From positions 31,650,082-31,714,081 of the forward strand of contig NC_067207.1 of NCBI RefSeq assembly GCF_026262505.1: 64,000 nt of DNA, read 5' to 3'. Below, one piece after another: positions 9,412 through 18,260 of the stretch. The notes under the pieces were generated by a model. The model was given only the letters and a program-made list of their open reading frames with translations. It had not been told where the DNA came from and searched no databases. Numbering within the stretch: position 1 is the first letter of the stretch; each line of letters begins with the position of its first letter. The DNA comes from Trichomonas vaginalis G3 (lineage: Eukaryota > Parabasalia > Trichomonadida > Trichomonadidae). Both the position numbers and the translations under genes were made by a program.

Positions 9412-9696
9412 ATGCAAGTCAGAAATATTCAGAACATAGCACCGAGTCTAACTGACAAGAGTATAAAGATATACTATGAACATGTTATGATGAAACCAAC
9501 CAAAATTCAAGAAAGTCAGTATACTTATGAATATCCAAGACACTGGGTAGAGTATGTAGGAGGTGAGAAAGCTATTGAAATCAGACAGGTTCGAAGTATT
9601 CCAGCAGGAAGAACAATATTATTGAAGAACTTTAATGTTTTGAGATATAATGATGAAACAAAGAAGCAAGATAGTTTCCTGTTGCTGTGTATGTGA
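9412..9696 (+). CDS. Maverick virion-type protein segment, upstream part
   Basis: This product of about 95 residues is rich in beta-strand residues and begins MQVRNIQNIAPSLTDK. It directly precedes another beta-rich segment on the same strand. Position between the ATPase and the small basic gene suggests a virion protein. Family membership is not clear from sequence alone, and the region appears broken. Confidence 0.35.
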   Translation: MQVRNIQNIAPSLTDKSIKIYYEHVMMKPTKIQESQYTYEYPRHWVEYVGGEKAIEIRQVRSIPAGRTILLKNFNVLRYNDETKKQDSFLLLCM

Positions 9697-9747
9697 ACCT
9701 AGACACAGGAGATGACATGAAAGTTTTTAACAAAGCTTCAAACGGTA

Positions 9748-10290
9748 GTGAGAGAACAACTGACTGCGGAAGGACATCCATTACCTTCAGAAGTTACCAT
9801 AGCATATAATTTTGAAACAAACTCAATAGATTTTAAAGCAATCTCTGCAAAGAAGTCAGGTTTTACATTTAATGAAGCAGATGTATATTCGAATGAAAAC
9901 TTCAAAGCTATTGCATGGTTAGATAATGACGATTGCTTTAAGAAAATATTTAAATTCAGTGACTCAACGATGTCAATAGATGACCTTCGTGGAATGTTAC
10001 CATCGACGTTTACAGTAGAAGGTTCAGCAGGATTGCTTACAAGATTGTCAATTGGTGGTATTTGGTCTCGTGAAAACATTGTTATAAAATCCAGTATAAG
10101 TGAATTTGCTGAAGAATCTATATTATGTCTTTCAAACTATATGTATTCGCCGCCGAAGCATTATAGTATAACAAACTTTGTCAGTAAGTTTAACATAAGA
10201 CTTGTTGAACCTTCTTCAATGAAAGATGTTGTGCTACCCAAAGACGGAAAGGATGGACTCATTATTGAGATGATTTTAATAGCATATTAA
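9748..10290 (+). CDS. Maverick virion-type protein segment, downstream part
   Basis: This 180-residue beta-rich product contains SIDDLRGMLPSTFTVEGSAG. The same gene occurs at 63,663-63,983 in the second Maverick with almost no differences. It is followed without a gap by the gene at 10,291. I infer a capsid or other virion role from neighbours only. Confidence 0.45.
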   Translation: MREQLTAEGHPLPSEVTIAYNFETNSIDFKAISAKKSGFTFNEADVYSNENFKAIAWLDNDDCFKKIFKFSDSTMSIDDLRGMLPSTFTVEGSAGLLTRLSIGGIWSRENIVIKSSISEFAEESILCLSNYMYSPPKHYSITNFVSKFNIRLVEPSSMKDVVLPKDGKDGLIIEMILIAY

Positions 10291-10515
10291 ATGAGTTTGT
10301 TTTTGAAGGTCATTCATGATGAAATAACTGTTGTAGAAGATGTTAGCAATTGTTCAGACATTTTGAAGCGTATAGATGATATAAGAAAGAAGTTAGATAG
10401 ACCGCAAAGCGGTGAGGGCGAAGCCCGTGAGAACGCTTATGTTTCATTGACTTTCTCCAGTAACGAGAACTTTTATGAGATAATATTGAAGAGAGATGAT
10501 TTTAATATGGTGTAA
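10291..10515 (+). CDS. Small Maverick protein
   Basis: This is a 74-residue product whose start abuts the stop of the previous gene and whose stop abuts the next start. That is a compact cluster preserved in the other copy at 63,438-63,662. The middle contains two mini hairpins in the DNA (ccgcaaagcgg and gggcgaagccc), translated as part of RPQSGEGEAREN. The function is unknown. Confidence 0.55.
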   Translation: MSLFLKVIHDEITVVEDVSNCSDILKRIDDIRKKLDRPQSGEGEARENAYVSLTFSSNENFYEIILKRDDFNMV

Positions 10516-11043
10516 ATGGTAGCTTGGGCAGCTTTAGGCGCAATGGGAACAAAAGCATTAGCATTTGGAGCAAAAGCACTTGGAGCTTATGACGCAGTAA
10601 ATAAAATGAGTGGAGGAAGGGTTTCGAAGACATTAGATGCAAATAAAGGGAAGATTGGAGGCTGGGTTGCAAAGAAGTTAAGATTAAATAAAATAGGGCT
10701 CATAAATAAAGCATCCAATTTGGTTGCGACTGAGTCAGAAAATGCTTTAGGAACGGACGATGAGTTTGCAAAACACGCAAAAGACTTTAATGACCAGATG
10801 AAAGGTGAAACAATGCATTTAAATAGATTCGATGGAACTAAAGAAAATGTTTCTTCTCCACCAGCGGTTTATCCATACGGACCTTATGGAATGTATGGAA
10901 ACCCTTATGAACGACCATTTGACCCATTGACTGGTGGAAGTAATTGGTATCATTATGGACGAAGAAGAAAGACAGTCAAGTTGGAGACAGACGTGAAGAA
11001 AGCAACTAAAAAGAAACCAAGGAAGAGAGTTATAAAGCAATGA
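10516..11043 (+). CDS. Basic glycine/alanine-rich virion-type protein of the Maverick
   Basis: This 175-residue product starts with the alanine/glycine-rich helix VAWAALGAMGTKALAFGAKA and has a G/Y/P-rich middle. It ends in a strongly basic tail (RRRKTVKLETDVKKATKKK). This resembles small membrane-active or DNA-condensing minor capsid proteins of adenovirus and Polintons, which is an inference from composition. A near-identical relative lies at 63,033-63,437. Confidence 0.5.
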   Translation: MVAWAALGAMGTKALAFGAKALGAYDAVNKMSGGRVSKTLDANKGKIGGWVAKKLRLNKIGLINKASNLVATESENALGTDDEFAKHAKDFNDQMKGETMHLNRFDGTKENVSSPPAVYPYGPYGMYGNPYERPFDPLTGGSNWYHYGRRRKTVKLETDVKKATKKKPRKRVIKQ

Positions 11044-11049
11044 ATTCAA

Positions 11050-11092
11050 CAGGGTGAAAACCGGGTGAAAAAAGAGGTGAGATTTCACCTAA
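11050..11092. promoter_or_regulatory. Palindromic intergenic motif of the Maverick (copy 3)
   Basis: This is a variant of the ggtgagatctcacc motif (here gaggtgagatttcacct with flanking gggtgaaa units). It lies directly after the basic virion gene. The matching place in the second Maverick (62,871-62,905) has the perfect palindrome. Confidence 0.5.
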
Positions 11093-11160
11093 ATTTATTT
11101 TTGTGCTATGTTTTCATACGTGTGGGAGTGGTGATATCATTAATTTTTAAGTTTATTTTT

Positions 11161-11625
11161 TTATAAATGACAGAACAAAAATAAAGCATTTCTACTCAAC
11201 AGGAATGAGACCTTACTGACTATGTATTCGTTTAATGCTTGATGAAAACAATGGTACACATTATCGTATGGGTATACACAACGTCTGTTTCCATCGTCGT
11301 CGTATATGTAGAGCTCAAATCCAGTCCAACCTTCTTTTGTACAATATGTAGCTTTATTTAAGTATGCATTTATGTAGATAAGGCAATTTTCTTCATCGCT
11401 CCAGAAATAATTTTTGGTCATTGTTGAAATAGTTTTCGTTCCTCTACGTCCATAAGGAATGTATGCAATAAATTTAGCATCATAAGGGATTGTAATATAT
11501 TCAGGGTTTCTTTCATCGTCAATGGGTCTGTCTTTGTTAAAATGCATGTTTCTCAGTTTTACTTGAGTTTTGAATAGTTCACGGAAACGTTCTGGGAAAG
11601 AGTCATAGTAAATGTAGTCAGACAT
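11161..11625 (-). CDS. Maverick end gene of unknown function (variable slot)
   Basis: This is a 154-residue product beginning MSDYIYYDSFPERFRELF, aromatic- and aspartate-rich, with no recognised domain. It occupies the space between the conserved virion gene and the element terminus. The second Maverick carries an unrelated gene in the same place (62,446-62,766) in the other relative orientation, so this looks like exchangeable cargo. Confidence 0.5.
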   Translation of the reverse strand: MSDYIYYDSFPERFRELFKTQVKLRNMHFNKDRPIDDERNPEYITIPYDAKFIAYIPYGRRGTKTISTMTKNYFWSDEENCLIYINAYLNKATYCTKEGWTGFELYIYDDDGNRRCVYPYDNVYHCFHQALNEYIVSKVSFLLSRNALFLFCHL

Positions 11626-11689
11626 GTCTTTGTAATGAAATAAAAAATTTAAAAAAAATAAAAATAAGGTTATTTTTATTTAGTGAGGA

Positions 11690-11880
11690 CGGTAGGGAAT
11701 TCGTTAGTGAAGTCGTTAGTGAAGTCATTAGTGAAGTCGTTTATGTGTCAGATGGTTTTGTAAATATTTAAGGTTAAGTTGGTGTTATGGTTGTGTTGTA
11801 AAATATACGTTACCGGTTTCGTAAAGTGTCAAAACCGCTAAGTGGTGTACGGAGGCGCGCAGTGCCACAGTACACAACTT
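11690..11880. repeat. Right terminal region of the left Maverick
   Basis: This non-coding terminus includes short direct repeats of 'gtcgttagtgaa' and ends in the GC-rich block ggaggcgcgcagtgcc. The same block and about 150 flanking bases occur inverted at 62,283-62,430. That marks the ends of the two Mavericks, which face each other across about 50 kb of host DNA. Confidence 0.7.
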
Positions 11881-12413
11881 AGAGATACTAACTCATGAGA
11901 TAAATTTTGAAATTAGAAAATGCGATATCTGACTCAAATATTTATATGAACACATTTAACATTCAATGATAAACTAAAGTACTATACAGCAGATTCGATT
12001 TGGCTTATATTTTATATAATCAACTAATAATCCTATAAAATTGTGCTATTCACGTTGCTCAAAGATGTATTGAACATTCACTACTTGTGTATTGATAAAA
12101 TTAGATATAGATTCTAATGTAAATCGATATTTTGAAAATTCATATATATTTTGTCTTGGTTTGGCATTTGATCGTGTTGAAACCGGAATTGCAATATATA
12201 TCATCTAAATATATAACTATCAAAATATGAGCTATAGATTTTTAAATTATTCTCCTGAATATGAGTGACTAACATAATTATATTGAATTGAGTAGTAAGA
12301 ATCTTAAATATTAGAATCTGACGATAATTTATTATAACTGTATAAAGGAACAAGACTATCAATGATGATGAAAATAAAGATTAAATTTAAATCTGAAAAT
12401 TTGAAAACATTAA
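11881..12413. other. AT-rich intergenic DNA
   Basis: I see no gene, hairpin or repeat of note here. The stretch is plain AT-rich host DNA between the Maverick end and the foldback repeat at 12,414. Confidence 0.6.
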
Positions 12414-12670
12414 GTGTATTGTGCACTCTTGTCGGTCACAGTGTCTCATTTCGGGAGACATTGTCACTGCATGTCTCCCAGAATGATATCAAGTTCCCCA
12501 TTCATAACTTGAATGCGGAACTTTGACCGACAAGAGTGCACAATACACTCTTGTCGCTCAAAGTTTTGCAATCACATTCTGATTGCAGAAGATTGTCTCA
12601 TTCTGGGAGACATTGCCTCTGAATGTCTCCCGGAATGAGACACTGTGACCGACAAGAGTCCACAATACAC
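12414..12670. repeat. Foldback repeat with terminal inverted repeats
   Basis: The ends are inverted copies of about 48 bases, gtgtattgtgcactcttgtc at the left and the complementary sequence (with one change) ending at 12,670. A smaller palindrome sits in the middle (cgacaagagtgcacaatac next to cactcttgtcgctcaaag). The motif order ctcttgtcg, aaagtt, tgcaatca, gattg and ctgggagacat also appears in the 124-bp tandem repeats at 18.26-18.6 kb, so the two are related. It is probably a small non-autonomous element. Confidence 0.65.
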
Positions 12671-12836
12671 TCATTTAAATCCAAATTCCTTTAAATTCTA
12701 TTATGTAAAATCTCCTATTTTAAACAATCCATTCCATTCTAATAACTAATGATATCCATATACATGGATATCATATCCATTACTCAATTAGCTTACTTAA
12801 CTTTATTTCCAAAAAAAAACTTTGATACAAATACAT

Positions 12837-13597
12837 TTATTCATTATGATCATTACCTTTCACATATAAAGAAATAAACTGATTTCCGATTGCATTTTCT
12901 TTGTCCATCTCGCGTACCCATTGATTTGTAATTCTTACAAATTTACCTTCAAGATCCAATCTTCTATAAAATTTAAAATATGGTGATCCATTTCTTGCAA
13001 TTTCTAATGAAATGATAGCAAAACGAATATAAATGCTACCATCGGAAAACTCCAATATGTTGGGTTGCGCATCTTGGGATTGTTGATTGCTTCTTATGAA
13101 CAAATATTTGCTCATCTTAATAATTTTCTTTTCCTTAATGAAACCTTTAAAATCTCCGTCATCTGGCAGTTTCAACATTTTGACAAGTTGAACAGTGTTA
13201 TTTTCATCAAGATATACAATACCGCATAGATCTGGGCTGAAGAAATGTGTGATAAACAGCCTTGGATCGCCCTGTTCACGGAAATCGAGATCCTGATAGA
13301 ACTGTCCTGGAGAAACCCTGACTGATCTGCCCATTCGTAGAAGAATTTCCATGAATCTGAGGACATCTGTGTAAACATCATCATTTTCAATATGAAACAA
13401 TTTAAATACATCATTAATATCTTCGGGATTATAGGCCTCTAATGTGAGTATTGTAAATAGCATTTGTAAACTTACGTTCAATGAAGATCGTTCATCATTT
13501 AAACGTATTTCAAGGCCATTAACGTGATCGACACTGTGGTTTTTTTTTATTTCTCCTATCCGCGAATTCTTTGAGATATTTCGCTTGAGTCTCGTAA
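12837..13597 (-). pseudogene. USP7-like deubiquitinase relic lacking the catalytic Cys and 5' end
   Basis: The reading frame is open from about 13,597 to a stop at 12,837. GLEIRLNDERSSLNVSLQML aligns with the USP Cys-box (GLKNxGATCYMNSLLQxLF in typical members), with Ser at the Cys place. DVYTDVLRFMEILL matches the USP 'QDVQEFxRxLLD' helix. The end VRITNQWVREMDKENAIGNQ matches the USP7 'W.KFDD..V..VT..EAI..NF' region, but the catalytic His context is weak. The first ATG lies inside the Cys-box helix, so the start is missing. The open frame runs into the hairpin DNA at 13,606. This is a catalytically dead relic or pseudo-enzyme. The alignment is by eye. Confidence 0.5.
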
Positions 13598-13605
13598 ACG
13601 AAAAA

Positions 13606-13630
13606 GAGGATTTGACGCAGTCAAATCCTC
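13606..13630. repeat. Short hairpin preceding the array
   Basis: The sequence gaggatttgac-gca-gtcaaatcctc folds perfectly. A counterpart with different stem bases (gagatctgac-gttgt-gtcagatctc, 59,998-60,022) is followed by the same kind of sequence (aaaagtgacatttacatg), so the two places are related. Confidence 0.7.
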
Positions 13631-13637
13631 TCTCTCA

Positions 13638-14655
13638 AAAAGTGGACTTTACATGGCAAATTTCAAATGCATGTAAGGTCCACTTTGATCAGTTTCAGGA
13701 TGGAATCGGAGGCCATGAGGTACTGACATTGCATCAGTATCTCATAGCCTCCAATCCCTTCAAAAAATGGGAGAAACTTTGGTCGAATAATTTAACATTC
13801 GGCCAAAGTTTCTCCCATAATTAATGAGAATGAAAGGGTAAGAGGCATATAGGGTCACTATATACCTCTTACCCTTTCATTTTCATTTGGAGGTCAACAA
13901 ACCCGGAGTTAATTGCAAACAATTAACTCCAAATTTGTTTATGTTAAGGAAGGAATTGGAGGGTAAGAGGTACATAGTATGAATATGTACCTCTTACCCT
14001 GCAATTCCTTCTAGAAAGTTCCAAAACTTTGGGTTAATTGCAAACTATTAACCCAAAGTTTTGGAACTTTCAAGTGGAGATGGAAGGCTTTGGGGTATAC
14101 ATTAATATAATATACCTCAAAGCCTTCCATCTCCACTACAAATGGGAGAAACTTTGTCCGAATAGTTTAACATTCGGACAAAGTTTCTCCCATATTTCAA
14201 TGTAATTGCTACCTGTGAGGTACTGACTTGAAGTCAGTGCTTCACAGGTAGCAATATCCAAAAATTTAAAAACATTTTATCAGTTCGTTAGAGAACTAGA
14301 GCCTCCTAGGTACTGAACCAGAATCAGTGCCTAGGGGACTCTAGTGATCTATATAAATCTGAGAAACTTTGAGGAAATTGTTCGACATTTCCTCAAAGTT
14401 TCTCAGCAATTTAGCGAGGAATGTTCGTTATCGTGTAGATATTTATAATATATACATGATAACAAACATTCCCCGCTAAAAGATGTAAAATCTTATAAGA
14501 AATAATTGCAAAAGAATAACAAATTGCAACAAATTTTATATGAAACTGAACCTTATGAGGTAGTGATTCAAGATCACCGCCTCATAAGATTCAGTTTCAA
14601 TCTCAAGTATCTCAAAAGTAAGACTCTATTTTTTGCCATGTAAACTGTCACTTTT
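13638..14655. repeat. Array of about 14 consecutive long hairpins bounded by an inverted repeat
   Basis: Back-to-back perfect or near-perfect inverted repeats lie at 13,638-13,687, 13,698-13,758, 13,767-13,818, 13,823-13,887, 13,896-13,939, 13,950-14,011, 14,014-14,071, 14,073-14,137, 14,142-14,193, 14,205-14,255, 14,295-14,345, 14,359-14,406, 14,410-14,480 and 14,542-14,598. They fall into types. Type A is built on gaggtactga/tcagtgcctc, type B on gagaaactttg with a loop like aatagtttaacatt, type C on gggtaagaggta/tacctcttaccc, and type D on gttaattgcaaac/attaac. The unit is bounded by inverted copies of aaaagtgNac-tttacatggca (13,638-13,657 and 14,634-14,655). It looks like a discrete mobile foldback unit. 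No protein-coding potential is seen. Confidence 0.8.
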
Positions 14656-15656
14656 CTATCAAACTGTTTTTATCATTTTCGTTTACAACATGAGAAAAGC
14701 AAATTGCTTCAAACTGCGGAGCCTTATCTATGCAATTGATAAAGGAGGCACCTCCTCTTGCCATTGAGCAGAATATCTGATCTGGAAGGTGTGATGGAGG
14801 ATCTTCGACTTCAACAGGAATTGGTGAAAAAGCATCAGCGATATTATCAGGTTCGTAATCCGACGGAGGATCAACTGAACTCTCATCCTCAGTTGAATTG
14901 AGGTTGTATTCATCAATGAAGTCCAAGTCATCATCACTGAATCCGTCAAGATCTGCTTCAGGATGCCACTCTTCATCATCATCATCGGAGTCGATTTCTC
15001 CTTCTTGCCTGTGATATCTTCTTTCAGGAATTTCACTAAAGTCTCGGAGCATATCCAGATTCTCACCTTGTGGTAATGCTTGCTCGGCTTTGTGTATGTA
15101 TTCTTCCCTGACTTGTTCGATCTTCTCAAGAAATTCGGCAGCTTGCTCATCAGTAACTTTGCTGAGAATTCTTTCATTTTCTCTGAGATCAGCCTCATGC
15201 ATATTCCATGCTTCGATAATGAGGTTTTCATCGAGACATTTCCAGCATTGGACCAAGATATACACAGCCATTTTCAGTGTGCACATTAAGGTTTGATCGA
15301 TGGCATAGAAATCCCACCACATTCGAGTCGCCATGTTTTTGAGAGCGCCAAAAACCTTCACGTCGAGTGGCTGGCAAAGATCTGTACAACCAACTGGAAT
15401 GTAAACAAGATCAATGTTGAGTTCTTTTGCCAGGTCCTTCGTCTCCTTGTTCCTGTGGCTGGAGTAAGTGTCGAGGAATAAAATAATTTTGTTATTCCTC
15501 CTATAACTTTCATTGTCGCCAAACGCTTGATCATACCAGTCGCGAACCCATTCGAGGTAAGATTTGAAAACCTCATGGGTAGACCATCCTGATTCGGAAT
15601 GAAGGATCTTTTCATTGCTGATGATCCGGTGTTGTGCATGAAAAATAGCGTAACTT
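14648..15656 (-). pseudogene. Pogo/Tigger-type DDE transposase, catalytic part
   Basis: Read from about 15,656 to 14,648 the frame shows SGWSTHEVFKSYLEWVRDW, then KIILFLDTYSSHRNKETKDL, then LVYIPVGCTDLCQPLDVKVF, then MWWDFY. This is the DDE_1 (pogo/Tigger/Jerky) core, including the second catalytic Asp of LDTYSSH and the diagnostic QPLD. An acidic tail follows. The first catalytic Asp region and the N-terminus are absent here. A DNA-binding part lies on the same strand at 16,739-17,280. The stop codon falls within the inverted-repeat boundary of the hairpin array, so the array seems to have inserted at the gene's 3' end. It is a broken DNA transposon. Confidence 0.7.
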
Positions 15657-15699
15657 CACTTTTGACAAAAAGTGACATTATTTCTGATGGTTTTGTCAT

Positions 15700-16184
15700 T
15701 TATTTGTCAGATTTATAAATGGATAATAATGCTGTAAATCAGATATTAATTAAAAATATTTAAGATTTATGTTCGAATTGAAAAGCAAAATGATATTTTT
15801 TTTAATTGAAAAACGTTAATATCTGATATTTTGAAGTTTGTAATATTTGTTAGTATCTTAAATTATTGAATGCATACGTTTTTTATGTTCTCAATTTTAA
15901 AAAAATTGTGAAGAATTTAGTTTTTTGGAGATGGATGTTTAATATTTGTGAGTGAGAATGCAAGCAGGAGTTTGGTACTTTAAGGCTAGGTTGAGATAGA
16001 TTTCCCATTATATTATCTGTGAATATATTGTTTGAAAATTCAAGATATAAAAATATATTATCAAAAAATTTTATATTTTTAAATACAATAGGGTGGAAGT
16101 ATAGGACGATGAGATAGCAATGATATATTTTATAATGGGAGGTAATCTGAAGATAAGTAGCAAATTTTATGCGATTTTGATTGG
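15700..16184. other. AT-rich non-coding DNA between transposase fragments
   Basis: No gene is visible. The stretch is very AT-rich. An Inr-like block (plus strand caaaaagtgacattatt, complement aatgtcactttttg) lies at about 15,667-15,683, close to the 5' end of the catalytic transposase fragment. Confidence 0.5.
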
Positions 16185-16366
16185 GAGTTGGAGGGTGTGA
16201 GTACTATAGCATGTAATAGTATCTCACACCCTCCAATTCTTCCTATGGCGCCGAAAATTTTTGGTGAAATGTCGTCGCATTTCACCAAAAATTTTCGGCG
16301 CCATATAGAGAACTATAGTCTGCGAGGTACTGATTCTATCTATGTACCTCGCAGACCATAGTTCTC
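16185..16366. repeat. Cluster of three hairpins related to those at 60 kb
   Basis: Three hairpins follow one another at 16,185-16,239 (type C, ggagggtgtgagta), 16,244-16,305 (a GC-rich stem ggcgccgaaaatttttggtg with a short loop) and 16,308-16,366 (type A, gcgaggtactga). The same three modules in the same order, with the same junctions (tcctatggcgcc, ccatatagagaact), occur at 60,074-60,252. A partial fourth module follows at 16,367-16,400. Confidence 0.8.
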
Positions 16367-16400
16367 AGCCAAAATGTCAAAAATTTCGGAAATTCGAAAT

Positions 16401-16738
16401 AATTTTTTTTGAGAAAAAATTAATCGTTGAACATTGCCAAAAATCTAAAAAACTCACAATTTTTTTTAAATTGATAACCCTCAAACCGTTTCCAATCAAT
16501 AATTTGAGAGTCTATATGATAATGTAAAAGTTAAAACATTCAAGTATTTAAGTATTTCTTTAAAATATTAAGTTTTTTATTTTTCCAATAAAATTCTAAT
16601 ATCAAATATTTTTATTTAACGATTAATTTTATTTATATTTTTATAGTTTTTTTAAGAAAAAATATTGTTAGGGTTTTATGGATTTTCAATTAATATACAA
16701 GATAATTCATGAATGTATATATTTCCAAGTTTTTAAGG
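16401..16738. other. AT-rich non-coding DNA
   Basis: I see no gene or structure here apart from long A/T runs. It separates the hairpin cluster from the N-terminal transposase piece. Confidence 0.5.
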
Positions 16739-17280
16739 ATGCAACACTTTACATTTGTAAACTGTCAAAAATGAAGTCACGTCAAGATTTTGCTGCTCTC
16801 TAAAGTTCACAAGATAATGAGGAGATATTTCGAAATTCTCTTTTTTCAAAACATGTTCAGGGTAAGCATCTTTAAACATTTCCACAATTACTCGGCACAT
16901 TTGTGTATTGAAAAAAACTTTTTTTCAATAAATTCTGTGATAATGTAGTTGGCTATCAAGAGCTCTCCTTCGTCATCAATAGCTCTGTTAACAAGTAACT
17001 GTGCCGTTTTTGGGTTGAATTTTTCATCTTCCAGGTAAGCATTTCTATAATTATACAAGGTAGAGCGAGATATATTTGTAATGGTGACAATTTGATCAAT
17101 AAGATTTCCGTATGATTCGTCAAAACTAGCTTTTATAAGATCCATTAAAACTTCGACTTTTTTATCGCTCAGAGTTGCCGCATTGAATCTTGGGTCAGGA
17201 ACTAATTTGCCGAGGAATTTTAATTTTTCTTTGATATCTGGCGGAAGATCTTCTCTTATTAGATGGTCTATGTCAGTCAT
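16739..17280 (-). pseudogene. Helix-turn-helix N-terminal part of a pogo-like transposase
   Basis: The ATG at 17,280 opens a frame (MTDIDHLIREDLPPDIKEKL) containing a likely helix-turn-helix, ITNISRSTLYNYRNAY. A one-base shift near 16,900 moves the meaningful frame, which continues as QMCRVIVEMFKDAYPEHVL and FREQQNLDVTSFLTVYK to a stop near 16,740. Length, strand and position fit the DNA-binding half of the same transposase whose catalytic half is at 14,648-15,656, with the hairpin cluster at 16.2 kb lying between them. The link between the halves is inferred. Confidence 0.5.
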
Positions 17281-17330
17281 TAAAAATTTGTCTTGTCACT
17301 TTTTTATTTTTTTTTATTCTTTTGACAATC

Positions 17331-18010
17331 TGACAAAGTGAGAGCTGTAGAGACAAATGTGGGAGTATAGGCGGATCTTGCTGGAAGAAGATGTTTTTGG
17401 TATTTTGTCATTAAGTTTTGAGCTTTGACATATAAATCTTTTGACAATCTGACAAAGTGAGAGTTGTAGAGACAAATGTGGAGTATAGGCGGATCTTGCT
17501 GGAAGAAGATGTTTTTGGTATGTTTTGTCATTAAGTTTTGAGCTTTGACATATAAATCTTTTGACAATCTGACAAAGTGAGAGTTGTAGAGACAAATGTG
17601 GGAGTATAGGCGGATCTTGCTGGAAGAAGATGTTTTTGGTATGTTTTGTCATTAAGTTTTGAGCTTTGACATATAAATTTTGACAATCTGACAAAGTGAG
17701 AGTTGTAGAGACAAATGTGGGAGTATAGGCGGATCTTGCTGGAAGAAGATGTTTTTGGTATGTTTTGTCATTAAGTTTTGAGCTTTGACATATAAATCTT
17801 TTGACAATCTGACAAAGTGAGAGCTGTAGAGACAAATGTGGGAGTATAGGCGGATCTTGCTGGAAGAAGATGTTTTTGGTATGTTTTGTCATTAAGTTTT
17901 GAGCTTTGACATATAAATCTTTTGACAATCTGACAAAGTGAGAGCTTGTAGAGACAAATGTGGGAGTATAGGCGGATCTTGCTGGAAGAAGATGTTTTTG
18001 GTAAGTTTCG
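17331..18010. repeat. Tandem repeat, about six copies of a 120-bp unit
   Basis: Unit starts (tttgacaatctgacaaagtg) lie at 17,331, 17,440, 17,560, 17,679, 17,800 and 17,921, giving spacings of 109-121. Copies are almost identical, differing mainly by one- or few-base indels, so amplification was recent. The unit contains ggcggatcttgctggaagaag. Frames read through it on the minus strand are an effect of the repeat and not genes. Confidence 0.9.
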
Positions 18011-18260
18011 TCATAAGGCTTTAAACTTTGGCGAATTATATGTTAAATCTTTCATACTAATAAGCATAATAAAGATGCAAAGATTATTTGCTAGCGCCGG
18101 CTTACTAACATTAATCTGAAGAACAACTTTATTAATATGCTTTAAGCAGAAATGAACTGATTTATAAAGTACAGAATTTTAACGTAAGATTTTAACGTCA
18201 TGATTCACAAATATAAGTCAATAGAAAAGGATATCGATTAGAATTTCTTCGTGAGGTCGT
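18011..18260. other. Intergenic DNA between repeats
   Basis: I see no gene in this short stretch, which separates two different tandem repeats. Confidence 0.5.

Larger units (their letters stand above)
1..11880. mobile_element. Maverick/Polinton element, partial (runs off left edge)
   Basis: This is a large virus-like DNA element of the Maverick/Polinton family. The recognisable parts are a retroviral-type integrase, a packaging ATPase with Walker A GKMGSGKTF, capsid-like genes, a fibre-like gene, and KilA-N and T5orf172 genes. No family-B DNA polymerase is in view, so that part probably lies beyond the left edge. The right terminus is near 11,880: bases 11,690-11,880 match, inverted, the terminus at about 62,283. 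The near identity of the two copies suggests a young insertion. The copy is broken, with roughly four or five breaks, mainly in the integrase and fibre regions. Mavericks are known to make up a large share of the T. vaginalis genome. Confidence 0.9.

Noticed and set aside
13638-14655. Possible CRISPR array
   Set aside because: There are no constant repeats separated by unique spacers. Each unit is an inverted repeat and the types vary. The surroundings are eukaryotic.
17304-17928. Minus-strand open frames of 87 and 204 residues
   Set aside because: They are read-throughs of the 120-bp tandem repeat. The protein simply repeats with frame changes and has no domain.
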